A stretch of DNA of 64,000 bases from Forficula auricularia. Its lineage: Eukaryota; Arthropoda; Insecta; Dermaptera; Forficulidae. Below the pieces are notes generated by a model, which searched no databases, was not told the origin of the DNA, and saw nothing but the letters and a program-made list of their open reading frames with translations. Position numbers and translations under genes: made by a program. The stretch covers positions 8,770,101 to 8,834,100 of the forward strand of contig JALMQS010000102.1 of assembly GCA_024734495.1 (NCBI GenBank), in the 5' to 3' direction. This document shows, piece after piece, positions 44,701 to 55,608 of this stretch; the stretch's first letter is position 1; each line of letters starts with the position of its first letter.

Positions 44701-47700
44701 ATTAATGAAGTAAAGGGAGTGTAGTTTTATAGTGTATGAAATAAAACTCAAAGAGGTTTATACAAACTCAATATATTTCGGATTATTAGTCCATCATCAG
44801 GAGTTTACAGATTACAAACTAATAATATTTGAACATGCGATAGCAAAATATAACATCTAAATCATACATACCTACAATCTTTGTTTTTTAATTTTTGTTT
44901 TTATTTTTATTTTTCTATATTTATGTTGACTTGTCTAAAAATTTTATTTTTATCGTATTTAAATTTAAATTTATTATTGTTAAATGTTGATGTTTTTCTT
45001 GTGCTATATTGGTATGTATGATTTAGATGTTATATTTTGCGATCGATGTTCAAATATTATTAGTTTGTAATCTGTAAACTCCTGATGATGGACTAATAAT
45101 CCGAAATATATTGAGTATAAACCTCTTTGAGTAGACATTTGATCATATAAAATGTATTTAACCCGTAAACATTTGCAATTGACGCAGTTTTATTTCAATT
45201 TCTTTCACTTTTCTTTATGTATAAAAAGGTTCTTAAGAGAAGATAGAGTAAATTATCGAAACGTCCGCAAATAAATAAATAAATAATTAGATTAATGGAG
45301 ACAATAAAAGAGCGTGTCGTCTGGTGGAAAAGTAAATTTTTTAATTTATTTATAATACAATCTTTTATTGTCTCCTTTAATTTATAAAAATTATGTTACT
45401 CTCGGCAAAAAGAAACTTTCAATTTAAATAATTACATATTTGGCGCTCTCAAATTTTTGCATCAAGTCGGACTTGAGTCCAAGTTTCTTGGTCGGTAGGC
45501 AAGAACTCAAGCCAGTAGTTCCACCTGACTATATTCATTTTAAATTATATATATTATATTTCAATTATTTACCGCGTGTAGGTCTCCATGGTTCGGCTGG
45601 GGCATTATTACTACGAGTAGGAGCAGGTCGTTCTTCACGAGCTCCTCGAGCTCGCCACTGTCCAGATGAAGTTTCGGTCGGTGGGGCAGATTCTCTTTCT
45701 TCTTCCCGCTGTTGAACGGAAGGCCTCTCAATTGGAGCGTTAGATTTACGCCAGCTAGAATTAGTAGACTGAGTACGTTCTTGAATCTCTCTTCTTTCCA
45801 TAACTTCTTTTTCACGTTGTTTTCGGATCTCTTCCTAAAAAATAATATTATAGATAATAAATTAACAAATTGATTAAAGCATTGGTGGTTGATCAATTTT
45901 TTTGAAATAAACCACATTATGCACAGTTTAAAAAAATAAAAACAAAACTCAAATATACACGACGTTTCGATCCTAGATATAGTGATCGAAAGTGTATTTA
46001 TGTTTGGATATATTCGTGTTTTATAATAAACAGTGCACAATGTGATTTATTTTAGAAAGTTTTAAGGTAGTTGTTTCGCCAAATGGGTTTTCTTAGGATT
46101 TTTTTTGAAATTTAGACAAATTATTATTTCAATACTTCTGCATCGATTGGTGGCAAAATAAAATTTATGAACAAAATAGTTCCGGAGATATTAAATTTCA
46201 AAAATAGAGTTTTTCAGACTCTTATACATTGCACTATACGGGATATCGGAAAATTTACATTCATATCTAATTATAATTAAGAAACCCTTCTTACCATTTT
46301 TATAAAAAACTAAACCAATATTAAACAATAACCAATAATTTTAATTCATAGTTACAACACAGTTTCTGAGATAATAATGAATAAATAATGAAAAATGTAT
46401 AAAAAAAAATTTACACTAAAAACAATTTGGCAACAGCGCATTTATTTAACCAGCGAAAGATGTATAAAGCGCGAATGCGCTAGATTTTTTCAAAATTATA
46501 ATTTTCATAAGGTTGGCGTTGATTACATTTGTTAAAAAATAACAAAACAATTTTTATAGAAATTTTTTAACTTTTAAAATGTATTTTATCTTATCATTTT
46601 AATATAAAAATATTCAATCTCTTACAATGGTGCCAGATTTGTCAAATGAGCACGGGATTGGCTAGAATCAATCGGTCATAAACAGCAAAAAGTTTTGGGC
46701 TTATGAATTATGAATCCTTATTGTCTGTTCTATATACTCTAGCAGTAACTTTTTGCTAGTATTGTCGCGAAACAACTACCTTAAGTAAGTAATTATAGAC
46801 AAAGTGTAATTTTTTTAAGTATAAAAAAATATCAAACCTGTCTATCAAGTTCCTCCTTTCTTCTACGATATTCATCCTCTTCTTGTTGTTTTTGAAGTCG
46901 GGCAGCTTTTTCTTCCTCCTCAGCTTTTCTTCGAGCTTCTTCTTCTTTTTTACGTTTAGCTTCTTCTTCTCGTTCCTCGAGCCATTGTTGTCTACGTTCT
47001 TCTTTACGAACGGCTTTGCGTTCAGCCAAACGTTTGCGACGTTCTTCATCTAATGTTTTCTCGAATTCGAGTAATTTTTCCTAAAATAAAAAAAAAATCA
47101 TATTAATGTATTGTATATTGGTAATAATGACAAAGAAAAATAAAATAAAATTATATCCAAACGCCTCCCACTCGATCGCGAGCCCAAAGGTCGAAAATAA
47201 TTTTCTTCTTCACTCCAGGGCGCAACCACAATGAACCCGCGTCGAAGACAATTATAAATTAAATTAAATTAGCGAACGAAGAAAAGATTTTTATATTATA
47301 GACAAAAGGATCACCCGGGATTTGAACCATGGATCTTCGTATGTGCGCTGCGATGCCTTTATAAGAGCCTTAGCTCTTATCCTCTTGGCAACCGATCCCT
47401 GAACCCAAGCTGATACTTAATGTCTATATGAATTTGGAATTTATTTAATCATTTAATCTCTTCCTCGTTCATTTTTCGCAGCTCTGTAGTTGGCTTGACT
47501 AATTAAACTATATCCAAACGCCTCCCACTCGATCGCGAGCCCAAAGGTCAAAAATAATTTTCTTCTTCACTCCAGGGCGCACCCATAATAAGGCCGCGTC
47601 GAAGACAATTATAAATTAAATTAAATTAGCGAACGAAGAAAAGTTTTTTATATTATAGACAAAAGGATCAGCCGGGATTCGAACCAGGGATCTTCGTATG

Positions 47701-50700
47701 TGCGCTGCGATGCCTTTATAAGAGCCTCAGCTCTTATCCTCTTGGCAACCGATCACTGAACCCATGCTGATATATATGAATTTGGAATTTCATTTTTATT
47801 TAATCTTTTAATCTCTTCCTCGTTCATTTTTCGCAGCTTTGTAGTTCCCTTGACTAATTAAACTATATCCAAATGCCTCCCACTCGAACCCAAAGGTCAA
47901 AAATAATTTTCTTCTTCACTCCAGGGCGCAACCACAATGAGGCCGCGTCGAAGACAATTATAAATTAAATTAAATTAGCGAATGAAGAAAAGATTTTTAT
48001 ATTATAGACAAAAGCATCAGCCACGATTCGAACCCCCATTTTAATTGTGAAAATCTGTATCTGATGGCTAAAAGGCCAGGGATAGAGGAATAAAAAAAAA
48101 ATAAAACTTCTTGGTTGATGACTCGAAGTATTTGAATTTTATAACTATTTTTATAATGATATAAGAATTTAGATATTCAAAATAATTACCTCATAAGCAG
48201 ATTTACGCTCAGCACGTAATTTATTAACGAATTCTTGTTGATCAGATGTCATTCTTGCAAGCCTTTCCCTGTGTTGCACAGCTAAACGTCGTTCTTCTAC
48301 GAGCTTTTCAATGCGTTCAGCTTCATGTTGATTCCAAAATTGGCGATCAGCAATTTGTTGTTCTTCAAAGGCACTTTGGAATAAAGGCAACTCTTCAACT
48401 CGTTTCGCTCTTTCAAAATAATCGACTTTCTTTTCTTGCGATTTCAAACGTTGCTGCAATTCTCTTCTTTCCTTTTGAAGTTCTTCAGCTTCGCGAGCAG
48501 CAATCGCTTCAGCATCTAATTTTTTAATATCCTAAGAAAACAAAAGATTATAATGGAAATTAATTTACAGTTAAATCAAATTTGAAATAGAATAAAAAAA
48601 AAAACATTAGTCTAGATACGTTTGTATAAAGACATCTACGAGTATTTATTATTATGTGTAAATTAAAAAAAAAAAAATCATAAGTATAATAAATTAACTT
48701 TGATTTCAATTGAACTTACGTCTTCATCTAGTTTTTTGAGAATCTTCTGTCCATGAGTTGTCTGAGAAATTTGTTGCATTTTTTCTTTAAGATGTCGATC
48801 TTTAATTTGTTGAATTTCATTTTCATGTCGTTTGCGTTCGCGCTCCTCGCGTTCTTGTTCTAGACGACGTTGCTCAGCAAGAGCTTGTTGCCGAGCAAGT
48901 TCTTCTTGTCTTCGAAGCTCTTCCTCTTCTCGGACAGTGTTCAATCTTTCAAGGTATTCTTTCCTGTCTTCGATTATTTTATGTCTTTCAAGAATGCGTT
49001 GATGCTCGCGATGACGGGTCTCATTATACAGCTTAACCATCTGTGTTCGTTGTTGATCTCGCTCATTCTTTCTTTTATGTGGATTGATAGTTTGCATAGC
49101 TCTGTGAAGAACACGAGCCATATCAATCAATTGAGTGCGGATTTGTTCACTGGGCATTGGCTGAAGTTGAGGACCTTCAGGTTTATCTTCTCTTTGTGCT
49201 TCAGAAAGATCCATTCCAAAATTAATACAATTCTTTCCGTGATCTATGCGAATCTGCATATCATTATGTCGGACACAATCAACTAAAAGTCGTTCTAAAT
49301 GAAATTTATCTGTAAAACGGGCTAGCTCTAACATTCTAGAAAATTCAACAGTTTGATAAACTTGTGCAAGTTGTCGGATAAGGCGAACCAGAGTTACATC
49401 TTGAAGAGCTTGAACATATTGTTTTAATGGAGCAGTTGTAGGTCCAACATCCCCTTCAGAGGTCTCTGTTAATTCGTTTACAACAGATTCAACACGGGAG
49501 CACAATAATAATGGATCGAAATCCACTTCTAACCATTGATAAAGCTCTTGAAGACGAGGGGTGGCTAAGCCTACAACATTCATACGCATAATATCCCGAA
49601 GTAATGATGCTCGAGAAGGTGGTTGAGGCAAATGAAGAAGGACTGCTAATCTTTGAGCTTTTTCCATTGGGCTTTTGTCAGTCTCGATAAAACAATTGAA
49701 TTCAGGATGAGCTGATGGAAGTGGTATTGAGAGTGTTGCCAAAAGAACTCTACAAGCCATCCTTTGTAATTCTTCGGAGCTTATATTTTTTTTCATGTCT
49801 TTGCTAAGTTGAAATAATTTGAAAAGAGCAGCAGCATGGAATAGATTATTGCCGGCTTTCCAAAACACCATAGCAAGTTTTTGATAATAATTTGCCATCG
49901 TTTTGGGAACCGGAAGTTTTTTAGATAAATTCATAAGTCCATGAATATCCTCAATTGCTTTATAAGCTTCCTGCCAGAGTTCCATTTGTATAGCAGAATC
50001 AAGCTGAACAAGTCTCGTATCTAAGTTAAGCTGCTGGGTCTCTGGTTTATGAATGCTTACATTAACTGTTTGGGCAGGTAATTTGGAAATATCCTCAAGA
50101 TGTTTTCTTAACTTATCACATAATTTACGAAATTCTGTTTTTCGATTATATTTTAGACAGAATGAAAATGCCATTCTAGCAATATCATGATATAATCCTT
50201 CAACATGTGCATTAGTTCTAAGCAACTCCAAACATTGACAGTAAGATTCCCAGAGAAATTTAACCCATGGAGTTAGGATTGTGCGGTCAGAACGGTCATG
50301 AGCATCTTCTCCACTTACTGCACTAAGTAAAAGACTTTCAGGAGTAGCTAAATTATCAAGATCATCAATATCAACAACGGCTTGTTGAGATTGTTCTCTA
50401 GCGGCTTCAGTGCGCTCTTCAGCTGCCCGTAAATATCCTCTGATTACATTTTCTAAAGAACTTACGTTCACAGATTGAAACATATTCCGGTATTGAAAAA
50501 GGCCCTCTTTGGCGATGTGTGACTTTTTGAGTTCCACACAAAGGTCCAAATATTTGAACATAATTGGTTCGAGGACACTTTCGCTCCAGTTGTAAGCCCA
50601 TTTTTTATTACGGAAGACTTCATAAAGTGTATCAAGAGCCCGGGCCGGCTTTCCCACTTCAATGAATTCTAAAAACAAAATAAAAAAATTCCAAGTTAAA

Positions 50701-53700
50701 TCGGTTTTAAAAAATTGAAAAAAAAAAATAATAATAATTAATAAAAATAAATAAGTAAAATAATTAGACAAAATACAAGTGACAGGAAAATTATGAGCTA
50801 TTATGTTTGAAATTGTGTGATAGATAATGCTTCAGTGATTATCAATTGAAAAGTTGAGGCTGAAACCTTGATAAAATATTAATATCTGAATGTACGTTTT
50901 GATTTTTAACTGAAGCTCATTGAAAATTCTACAAGAGGTTTCGTAACCCCTCCACCTAAGTTTGAATAATCTATGCTATTTACTTTATAATTAGACAAAA
51001 TACAAGTGACAGGAAAATTATGAGCTATTATGTTTGAAATTGTGTGATAGATTATGCTAATATCTATGTAAGTTTTTCTCTTTTTTTTCCTAACAAAAAA
51101 AAAAAATACGACAGGGAAAGGATTGGACAATTTGGAGAACACTAAGGGAACGTACCCAAATTAAATGACACGTTCAGGGGGGGGTCTTCAAAATACCACG
51201 CTTGGTCACAGGCGGGAGGGGGACTTAGGTCTTCGTCACGTAGTCAATATTCTCTAGGGAAATCTCGCGCTTTTTCGAGCTATATTCAAATTACTCTTGG
51301 CGTCACGAGGCAAGCGCCGTATTAATAAAGATAAATATGAACCAAATTAATTTTTTTAACTTTCTGTTTGCAAAAAATGATTTAAAACCATATTTATGAA
51401 TTACTACGTAAAAACTAGAAGGGGAGGGAGGGGGTCTTGGCATATACTACGGGTGGTCACCGAGGGGGGAAAGGGGGTAAAAAATTGTAAAAATGGGTCA
51501 CGTAATTTTTGGGTATTTGAGTTCCCTAACTGCTCAACCTCTAGAACGCTTGAGTGGTGTGACATCAGGTTGCCGGCCAAAAAAATAAGTAGATATTGTT
51601 GAATTTCAAGGGTAGAAATTGGAATTTTGTGTGTAATTGGGTTGTATTACAATTTTTAAAAAGTAAAATAAAAAATAACTTTTTATTAAAATTTTACATT
51701 TGGGTGGGTTACTGGAAAAACAACTAAAAAAAATTCACTTGACTATTTTTTCGAATAGATCTGTTTTTATTATTTTTGTGTGTGTGTGTGTGTGGCGTCA
51801 ATGGGGGGAGCATAAGGAAAAATTAAGTAAATTAAAAACAAGATTTTATAAATTACAAAATAATTTATAACAATCAGTGAAATGGGTTTGAGCATGGCTG
51901 AAATATTAAGAGTTCAAGATCAAGTAATTTAGTAATAAGAGCAATATTTTTGATCAATAAATTAAACTTAAAAAAAAGTACAATCTTCATAAAATAAAAG
52001 GTTTGTTGAATTTATAAGAATAAAATATATATATTTCTTTTTTCACAATTAGATATATCTCGTTGATGTGTAATAAAAATAAAAGTATATTGGAGACTCT
52101 ATAAAATACGAATTATTATTTCGTATTGTGGCATAAAAACTAACTTGCATGAACAGTTTTTGACCATTTTAAAACCATTCTCTGGGTGGGGGCATTTAAC
52201 TAAGATTGAGGGTGAAGACAGGTGTTTCTGCTTGAGGGTCTTAAAGGAGTGAAAATAAGAGATAAGAGATAAAATGATCAATCTCATCCACTACCCGGCT
52301 GTATATTTTTGGATTGTGAAATAATTTCTTAATTATTTGGTTTTTAGTATGAAGGATAGAGCTAGGTGTGAATTTTAAACTTTACCTCTCTAAACCAGAC
52401 CTAGTATCCTTCATACTAAATAATAGAAATTATTTCAAAAACCAAAAGCTGAATAGTGCATGAAATAGACCATTTTAGCTCAAAATTAGTTCAGGATAGC
52501 AGTGATAGAGATTCCGTGTTGGTTCCTAAAAATTCATAACAATTTACTATAGTTAACTTTAGAGCTTAAAACCATCCTTAAAATATCCTTTATACTAAAT
52601 TGTTATCATTTTTCAGCTAGAACACCGAATTTCTTAACATGCTTTCCTGACCAACATTTCTATTTGAGCCGTTTATTTTGAAAGTAGTGCAAGTTCAATT
52701 TTGAAAAAAAAATGTCTTTATGTCAATTTTAGTTAGACAGAGATGTTTTTTTTCATAATTATATCTGTCAATAGAGTTCAATATCCTTACGAATTTGTGA
52801 AAAAATATACATATATCTCGAAATAACAAAAAAATGGACTTGCACCCCCCCCCCCTTTCAAAATAAACGGCTCAATTAATAAAGTAAAATGTTCATTCTG
52901 AAGCACTACTCAGCTTTACATTTTTGAGTTATGAAATAATTTATTAATTATTTTAGTTAAATTTATAGATTTTTGAAGACATATGTTAAAAAACTTGATT
53001 TTTTTTATATAACGGTTTATACATCCCAATATGTCCTCAAAAACCAACAAAAATGAATTTAACTGCCAAAATAATATTAATTATTTATTTATTATTTTTC
53101 GACAGTATAGTAATGAAGAATAGGATACTAGGTCTGGTTTAGAGAGCTAAGTTCAAAATACACTTATACATAATTATCATCATTGAGTATACAGTCCTAA
53201 GACTGGCAACCACCCGTCTCCAGTCAACCCCCGCCAGCTGTTTGACCTCTCTAAATGTCTCGCATCCCCAATTATTTGGTTGAAATATTCTAATCTGGGC
53301 CTTCCCCTTTTCTTTCCCACCTCCCCCTCCAAGATATCCCTAAGCAGTCCCCCATGTCTCAGTGTGTGCCCCATCATCTGACCTCTTCTCTTCTTCAGAC
53401 TCTTCCACAAGGTTCTTCTTTCTCCGATTCTTCCAAGAACTTCTTTATTTGTAATTTTACCCATCCATTTGATATTCATCATTCTTCTGCCTGACGGGAT
53501 GGCCAATCAGATGAAAGTGCCTGTCATCTGATTGGCCATCCCGCCGGCCACAAGCTGAGTTATAAGGTTTTACCCTTTGTAAACGTTTAAAAAGAGTTTA
53601 CCAACCGACATACAACTGGCCCTAATTGTCTAGGTTTCACACCCGTAGATGGCTATGCTCCATACATATGTCTTCAATAGCAACTTCCTGTTTTCTAAGC

Positions 53701-54834
53701 TGATTGAGGAGAAGCATAGTAGTTTTTGTTTTGAATTAAACCCCATTTTTGCTTGATCAATTCTTGATTTAATTTCGTTTTCGCTCCTCCCATCCCATGT
53801 TATTTTACTTCCTAGGTAGCGGAATTCCTTAACTCCTTCTAGGTTTTCTTGGTTAATTTTGATGCATTCCTGTCTCGTTTTTTTTTTTTTTTTTTTTTTT
53901 TTCTACTAACTAGGACCTTGGTTTTATTCTTGTTTATTAATAAACAAGAATAAACATAATTATTCTTCATACTAAATCGAAGGAGAAAATAAATCATCAA
54001 GAAATTATTTTCCAACCCAAAAATAAAAAGCTGATTAATGAGATGGACCATTTTTTTCAATAAATAGACACCTATGGCAGAAATTCAATTTGGTTCTCGA
54101 TGAAAATTTATTCATAATCAACATCAAGTATACAGCCATAAGGCTGGTTTGACAAAACCATCCAGATAATAATTTAGCATGAAGGATAATTAAATGTGAT
54201 TTTTAAATTTTACCTGTCTAAACCAGACCTAGTATCGGTCATACTAAATTGTTATAAAGTTTAACCTAGAACCAACATGAAATTGGTTAAGTAAATACAA
54301 TAATTTATTTAATTAGTAATTGAGTGCGATTCTTAAAAAGGATTAAAAATTTATGCCACTTGATTGCTTAAAACACACAAGGGTTTGCTGAAAATTCAAT
54401 TTATAAACAAATTAACAACCTAAGAAAAAATTCACCGAGCACGCAATGCGAGCAAACATAAGAGCTGCATCCAAAGTAAGAAAGAAATCATATAAAATGG
54501 AAAAACAAAATTTGTCTATTTGAAAAATGTGTATTATAAAAATTGTAATAATCTTTTAAAATAGTGGAGACAAAATATATGAAAAGAATACAATTTTTAA
54601 TTATATAATTTTGATTAAAAATAGTTATTCATTTTTTATTTTTTTTAATATTATTGATAATAATATAATTAATTATTACCTTATAATTTATTATTATATG
54701 TTCTATTAAATTATAAATGAAAATAATAATCCTAAGAGACCATATGTCATGCCGACCATATTGTAAAAAGATTTGGTTAACTTACCGTTTGCTCTTTTGA
54801 GAGCATTTTCAGGTCTTTGCCCGTATCGAGCCAT
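38755..54834 (-). CDS. eIF3a: Eukaryotic translation initiation factor 3 subunit A
   Basis: Eight exons join in frame: 54834-54786, 50668-48720, 48531-48190, 47080-46838, 45834-45573, 44255-43959, about 41760-41512 and 38849-38755, giving about 1,161 residues. Exon 1 plus 2 reads MARYGQRPENALKRANEFIE, which matches the conserved start. The PCI domain lies at about residues 310-490. Exons 2-4 encode a long charged coiled coil (EEELRRQEELARQQALAEQR and similar). Exon 6 encodes Arg-Asp-rich repeats (RNDR, DRIDRNDR), as in the family's C-terminal region, and the last exon ends GNWHRVSRR. eIF3a is the large scaffold of eIF3, which binds the 40S ribosome and mRNA during initiation. The exon 7 acceptor is uncertain. 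The first AG (41777) is out of frame, whereas AGs 16-22 bases further in keep frame. Confidence 0.95.
38850..41511. other. eIF3a last intron
   Basis: This is mostly AT-rich. It holds a small inverted repeat (39429-39585) and, at 40630-40705, a joined pair of fragments: the start of the Helitron-like G-rich repeat next to a piece of the 19737-20054 MITE. No other exon was recognised. Confidence 0.5.
39429..39585. repeat. Short inverted repeat
   Basis: GGGGTGAACCGCGA with a preceding TTTACTTTCTC-like stretch is inverted as TCGCGGTTCACCCCTCGACT. The arms are ~25 bases and the spacing ~100 bases. Confidence 0.65.
42022..42435. mobile_element. MITE in eIF3a intron 6
   Basis: ACAGGGTGTTTCAGGAGGAA and its inverse TTCCTCCTGAAATACCCT mark the ends. 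The arms extend ~75 bases inward to TTGCAATAAAAAATGCCATA. It is flanked by TAT-rich sequence and non-coding. ACAGGGTGTTTC ends are common in arthropod MITEs. Confidence 0.85.
42598..43225. mobile_element. Foldback element, arms ~250 bp
   Basis: GGTGAGTTTTATTATCTTGA at the left is inverted as TCAAGATAAAAAAAAACTCA at the right. The arms pair through AAAAGTTTATTTAGATCAG, AAGCTTTCAAGGGTATTT and ATGGAAACCTATGTTTCTGT to an AT loop near 42860-42970. It lies in eIF3a intron 6 beside two other MITEs. Confidence 0.85.
43235..43451. mobile_element. hAT-like MITE
   Basis: CAGTGGCGTGCTATGG at the left and CCGCCCATCACTG at the right are inverted ends. The flanking 8-mers CTATATAT and ATATATAT agree at seven positions, although the TA-rich context makes this weak. 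It is 217 bp and non-coding, and directly follows the foldback element 42598-43225. Confidence 0.65.
43600..43700. repeat. Fragment of the TTGCATCAAGCAGAG / CTCGGCA repeat family
   Basis: TATTTATTTGCATCTATCAG and TCTCGGCAAGAAAACCTTTC are decayed forms of the end motifs seen at 14335-15345. The complementary start at about 42540 (TTGAATTGAAAGAGTAAATC) indicates an older element into which the MITEs at 42598-43451 were inserted. Confidence 0.5.
44755..45131. repeat. Inverted repeat with hammerhead-like core on each arm
   Basis: About 125 bases at 44755-44880 are inverted at 45008-45131, sharing CTCAAAGAGGTTTATAC and ACATCTAAATCATACATACC. Each arm carries the same core facing outward. The plus-strand copy has CTGATGA at 45082-45088, extra T, GGA hairpin TCC, GAAA (45103-45106), a three-pair AUA/UAU stem III, U, and GAGU pairing with ACUC just upstream as stem I. 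The minus-strand copy lies at about 44785-44822. It lies in eIF3a intron 5. Confidence 0.7.
45296..45425. repeat. Small foldback repeat
   Basis: GGAGACAATAAAAGA is inverted as TCTTTTATTGTCTCC, followed by TACTCTCGGCAAAAAGAAAC, which is the inverse of the GCCGAGAGTA motif at 13481 and 14335. It lies just downstream of eIF3a exon 5. The preceding TTATCGAAACGTCCG at about 45255 may be a decayed hammerhead-like fragment. Confidence 0.65.
45900..46060. repeat. Palindromic repeat next to eIF3a exon 5
   Basis: GAAATAAACCACATTATGCA is inverted as GTGCACAATGTGATTTATTT. In between, the minus strand reads GATCNNN...GATCGAAACGTCG, resembling a GAAAC end without an intact CTGANGA. Confidence 0.6.
46066..46780. 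mobile_element. TTAA-flanked element (piggyBac-like MITE) in eIF3a intron 4
   Basis: TTAA at 46062-46065 and 46781-46784 flanks inverted ends GGTAGTTGTTTCGC and GCGAAACAACTACC. The 715-bp interior has no transposase. Its ends share GG-(T/A)-G-(T/G)-TTnTTTCGC with the fragment at about 56985 and a weaker one at 34635. Confidence 0.85.
47152..48040 (-). repeat. Tandem trimer of a tRNA-derived SINE-like unit
   Basis: TATATCC begins units at 47152, 47509 and 47864, so the period is 355-357. The third is cut short near 48040. On the minus strand each full unit carries a polymerase III B box (GGTTCGAATCCC in copy 2, one change in copy 1) about 60 bases after TTGCCAAGAGG, which fits an A box, the layout of a tRNA gene. 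Acceptor-stem pairing is poor, so these are tRNA-derived rather than real tRNAs. They fill almost all of eIF3a intron 3. Confidence 0.75.
50762..51055. repeat. ~65-bp direct duplication
   Basis: AATTAGACAAAATACAAGTG, followed by ACAGGAAAATTATGAGCTAT, occurs at 50762 and again at about 50991, with only one or two changes. It lies near the 3' end of eIF3a intron 1. Confidence 0.8.
51143..51530. mobile_element. MITE with G-rich interior in eIF3a intron 1
   Basis: TAAGGGAACGTACCCAAATT at the left and the inverse of TTTTTGGGTATTTGAGTTCC, followed by CTAA, at the right form imperfect ends. GTCACGTA-type words lie sub-terminally on both sides. It is non-coding. Confidence 0.65.
53178..53953 (-). 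mobile_element. 5'-truncated LINE insertion with target duplication
   Basis: ACATAATTAT is duplicated at 53168-53177 and 53954-53963. The minus strand ends in CTCAATGATGATAATT-like sequence, as the full LINE does at 60935. Coding remnants match that LINE (NIKWMGKITNKEVLGRIGER and HGGLLRDILEGEVGKKRG). Two oddities exist. About 130 bases at 53490-53630 replace the LINE segment that should encode LEAFEMWCYRR. The 5' edge is a perfect 30-base palindrome centred on TTTATTAATAAA, as expected from a small 5' inversion. Confidence 0.88.
54100..54165 (-). repeat. Short LINE 3'-end fragment
   Basis: CAAGTATACAGCCATAAGGC, followed by TGGTTTGACAAAACCA, matches the terminal part of the LINE family (rc of ...ATCAAACCAGTCTTAGGACT). 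Confidence 0.6.
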
Positions 54835-55608
54835 GATTAATTCGTTGTATTAACTTAATTTACATGAGAAACAAGGAATAAATAATAAAAGAAGTAGTTC
54901 GGGGGAGAATTAGTAAGAAATGTGATCAATTTATTACGCTTCTCCATGCAGGAATCGATCGAAAAATGAACGGGGCTTACAGACACGATTAGTTGAGTCA
55001 AATCAAATTTTTCACCATGGAAAAACCAAAGCACATGTTATACGAATAAATTTTATAATAATATATCATTTATAAATAATTTAAAATAAAAACAATATTT
55101 TGATTTATAAATTAACTAAAATTTCTTTTAATTCTATAGAATTTTAAAAGTCCGCGAGATTTGAAAATGTATACTTTTTCAAGACTCGTTACTTTTTTCT
55201 TCAATTGTGATCTATTTAATTAAATTTCATAATTTTAAAATATAACTATATTTGTAATGAACTATTCCTGGGTTTTAAAATAATATAGAAAAAAATAGCG
55301 AAAGTGAAAAAAAAATTTTGTTTATTCTTTTATCAAAAAAAAAACATTAAAATAATTGAAAAATATTTTTTTGCATTTTTAAAGCAGGAGGCTAAAGAGA
55401 CCAAAATTTAATCAGTTCTTTCCAGAGCCGTATGTTGGGGTCTTGTTGTTTAAATATATATAGAGATTGATACAAGATTGCTCCCAAAATGCACAACCTC
55501 TGTAGTCCGGGGTGGACCCTTTGAATTCAGTGGTGGATTTCTAATTACGGTAGCAAGGATATAGCCTGCGGTGGAAAAATTTTCAAAGGCTGTTATAATA
55601 TATTAGAT
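54835..55608. other. Region upstream of eIF3a
   Basis: The promoter and 5' UTR of eIF3a lie here. AT content is very high beyond 55020. No clear core promoter motif can be named. Confidence 0.5.

Larger units (their letters stand above)
52300..54260. repeat. Repeat cluster with palindromic 'CTAGGTCTGGTTTAGA' motif
   Basis: AAACCAGACCTAGTATCC or its inverse occurs at about 52395, 53125 and 54222, each near TTCATACTAAAT and AATTATTTTTGGTTTT-like words. The stretch 52320-52440 is itself a palindrome. The cluster was later split by the LINE fragment 53178-53953. It lies in eIF3a intron 1, and the function is unknown. Confidence 0.65.

Noticed and set aside
47270..47760. Functional tRNA genes on the minus strand
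   Set aside because: A and B box matches are good, but acceptor stems do not pair properly and the sequence is repeated in tandem with the flanks. A tRNA-derived repeat fits better.
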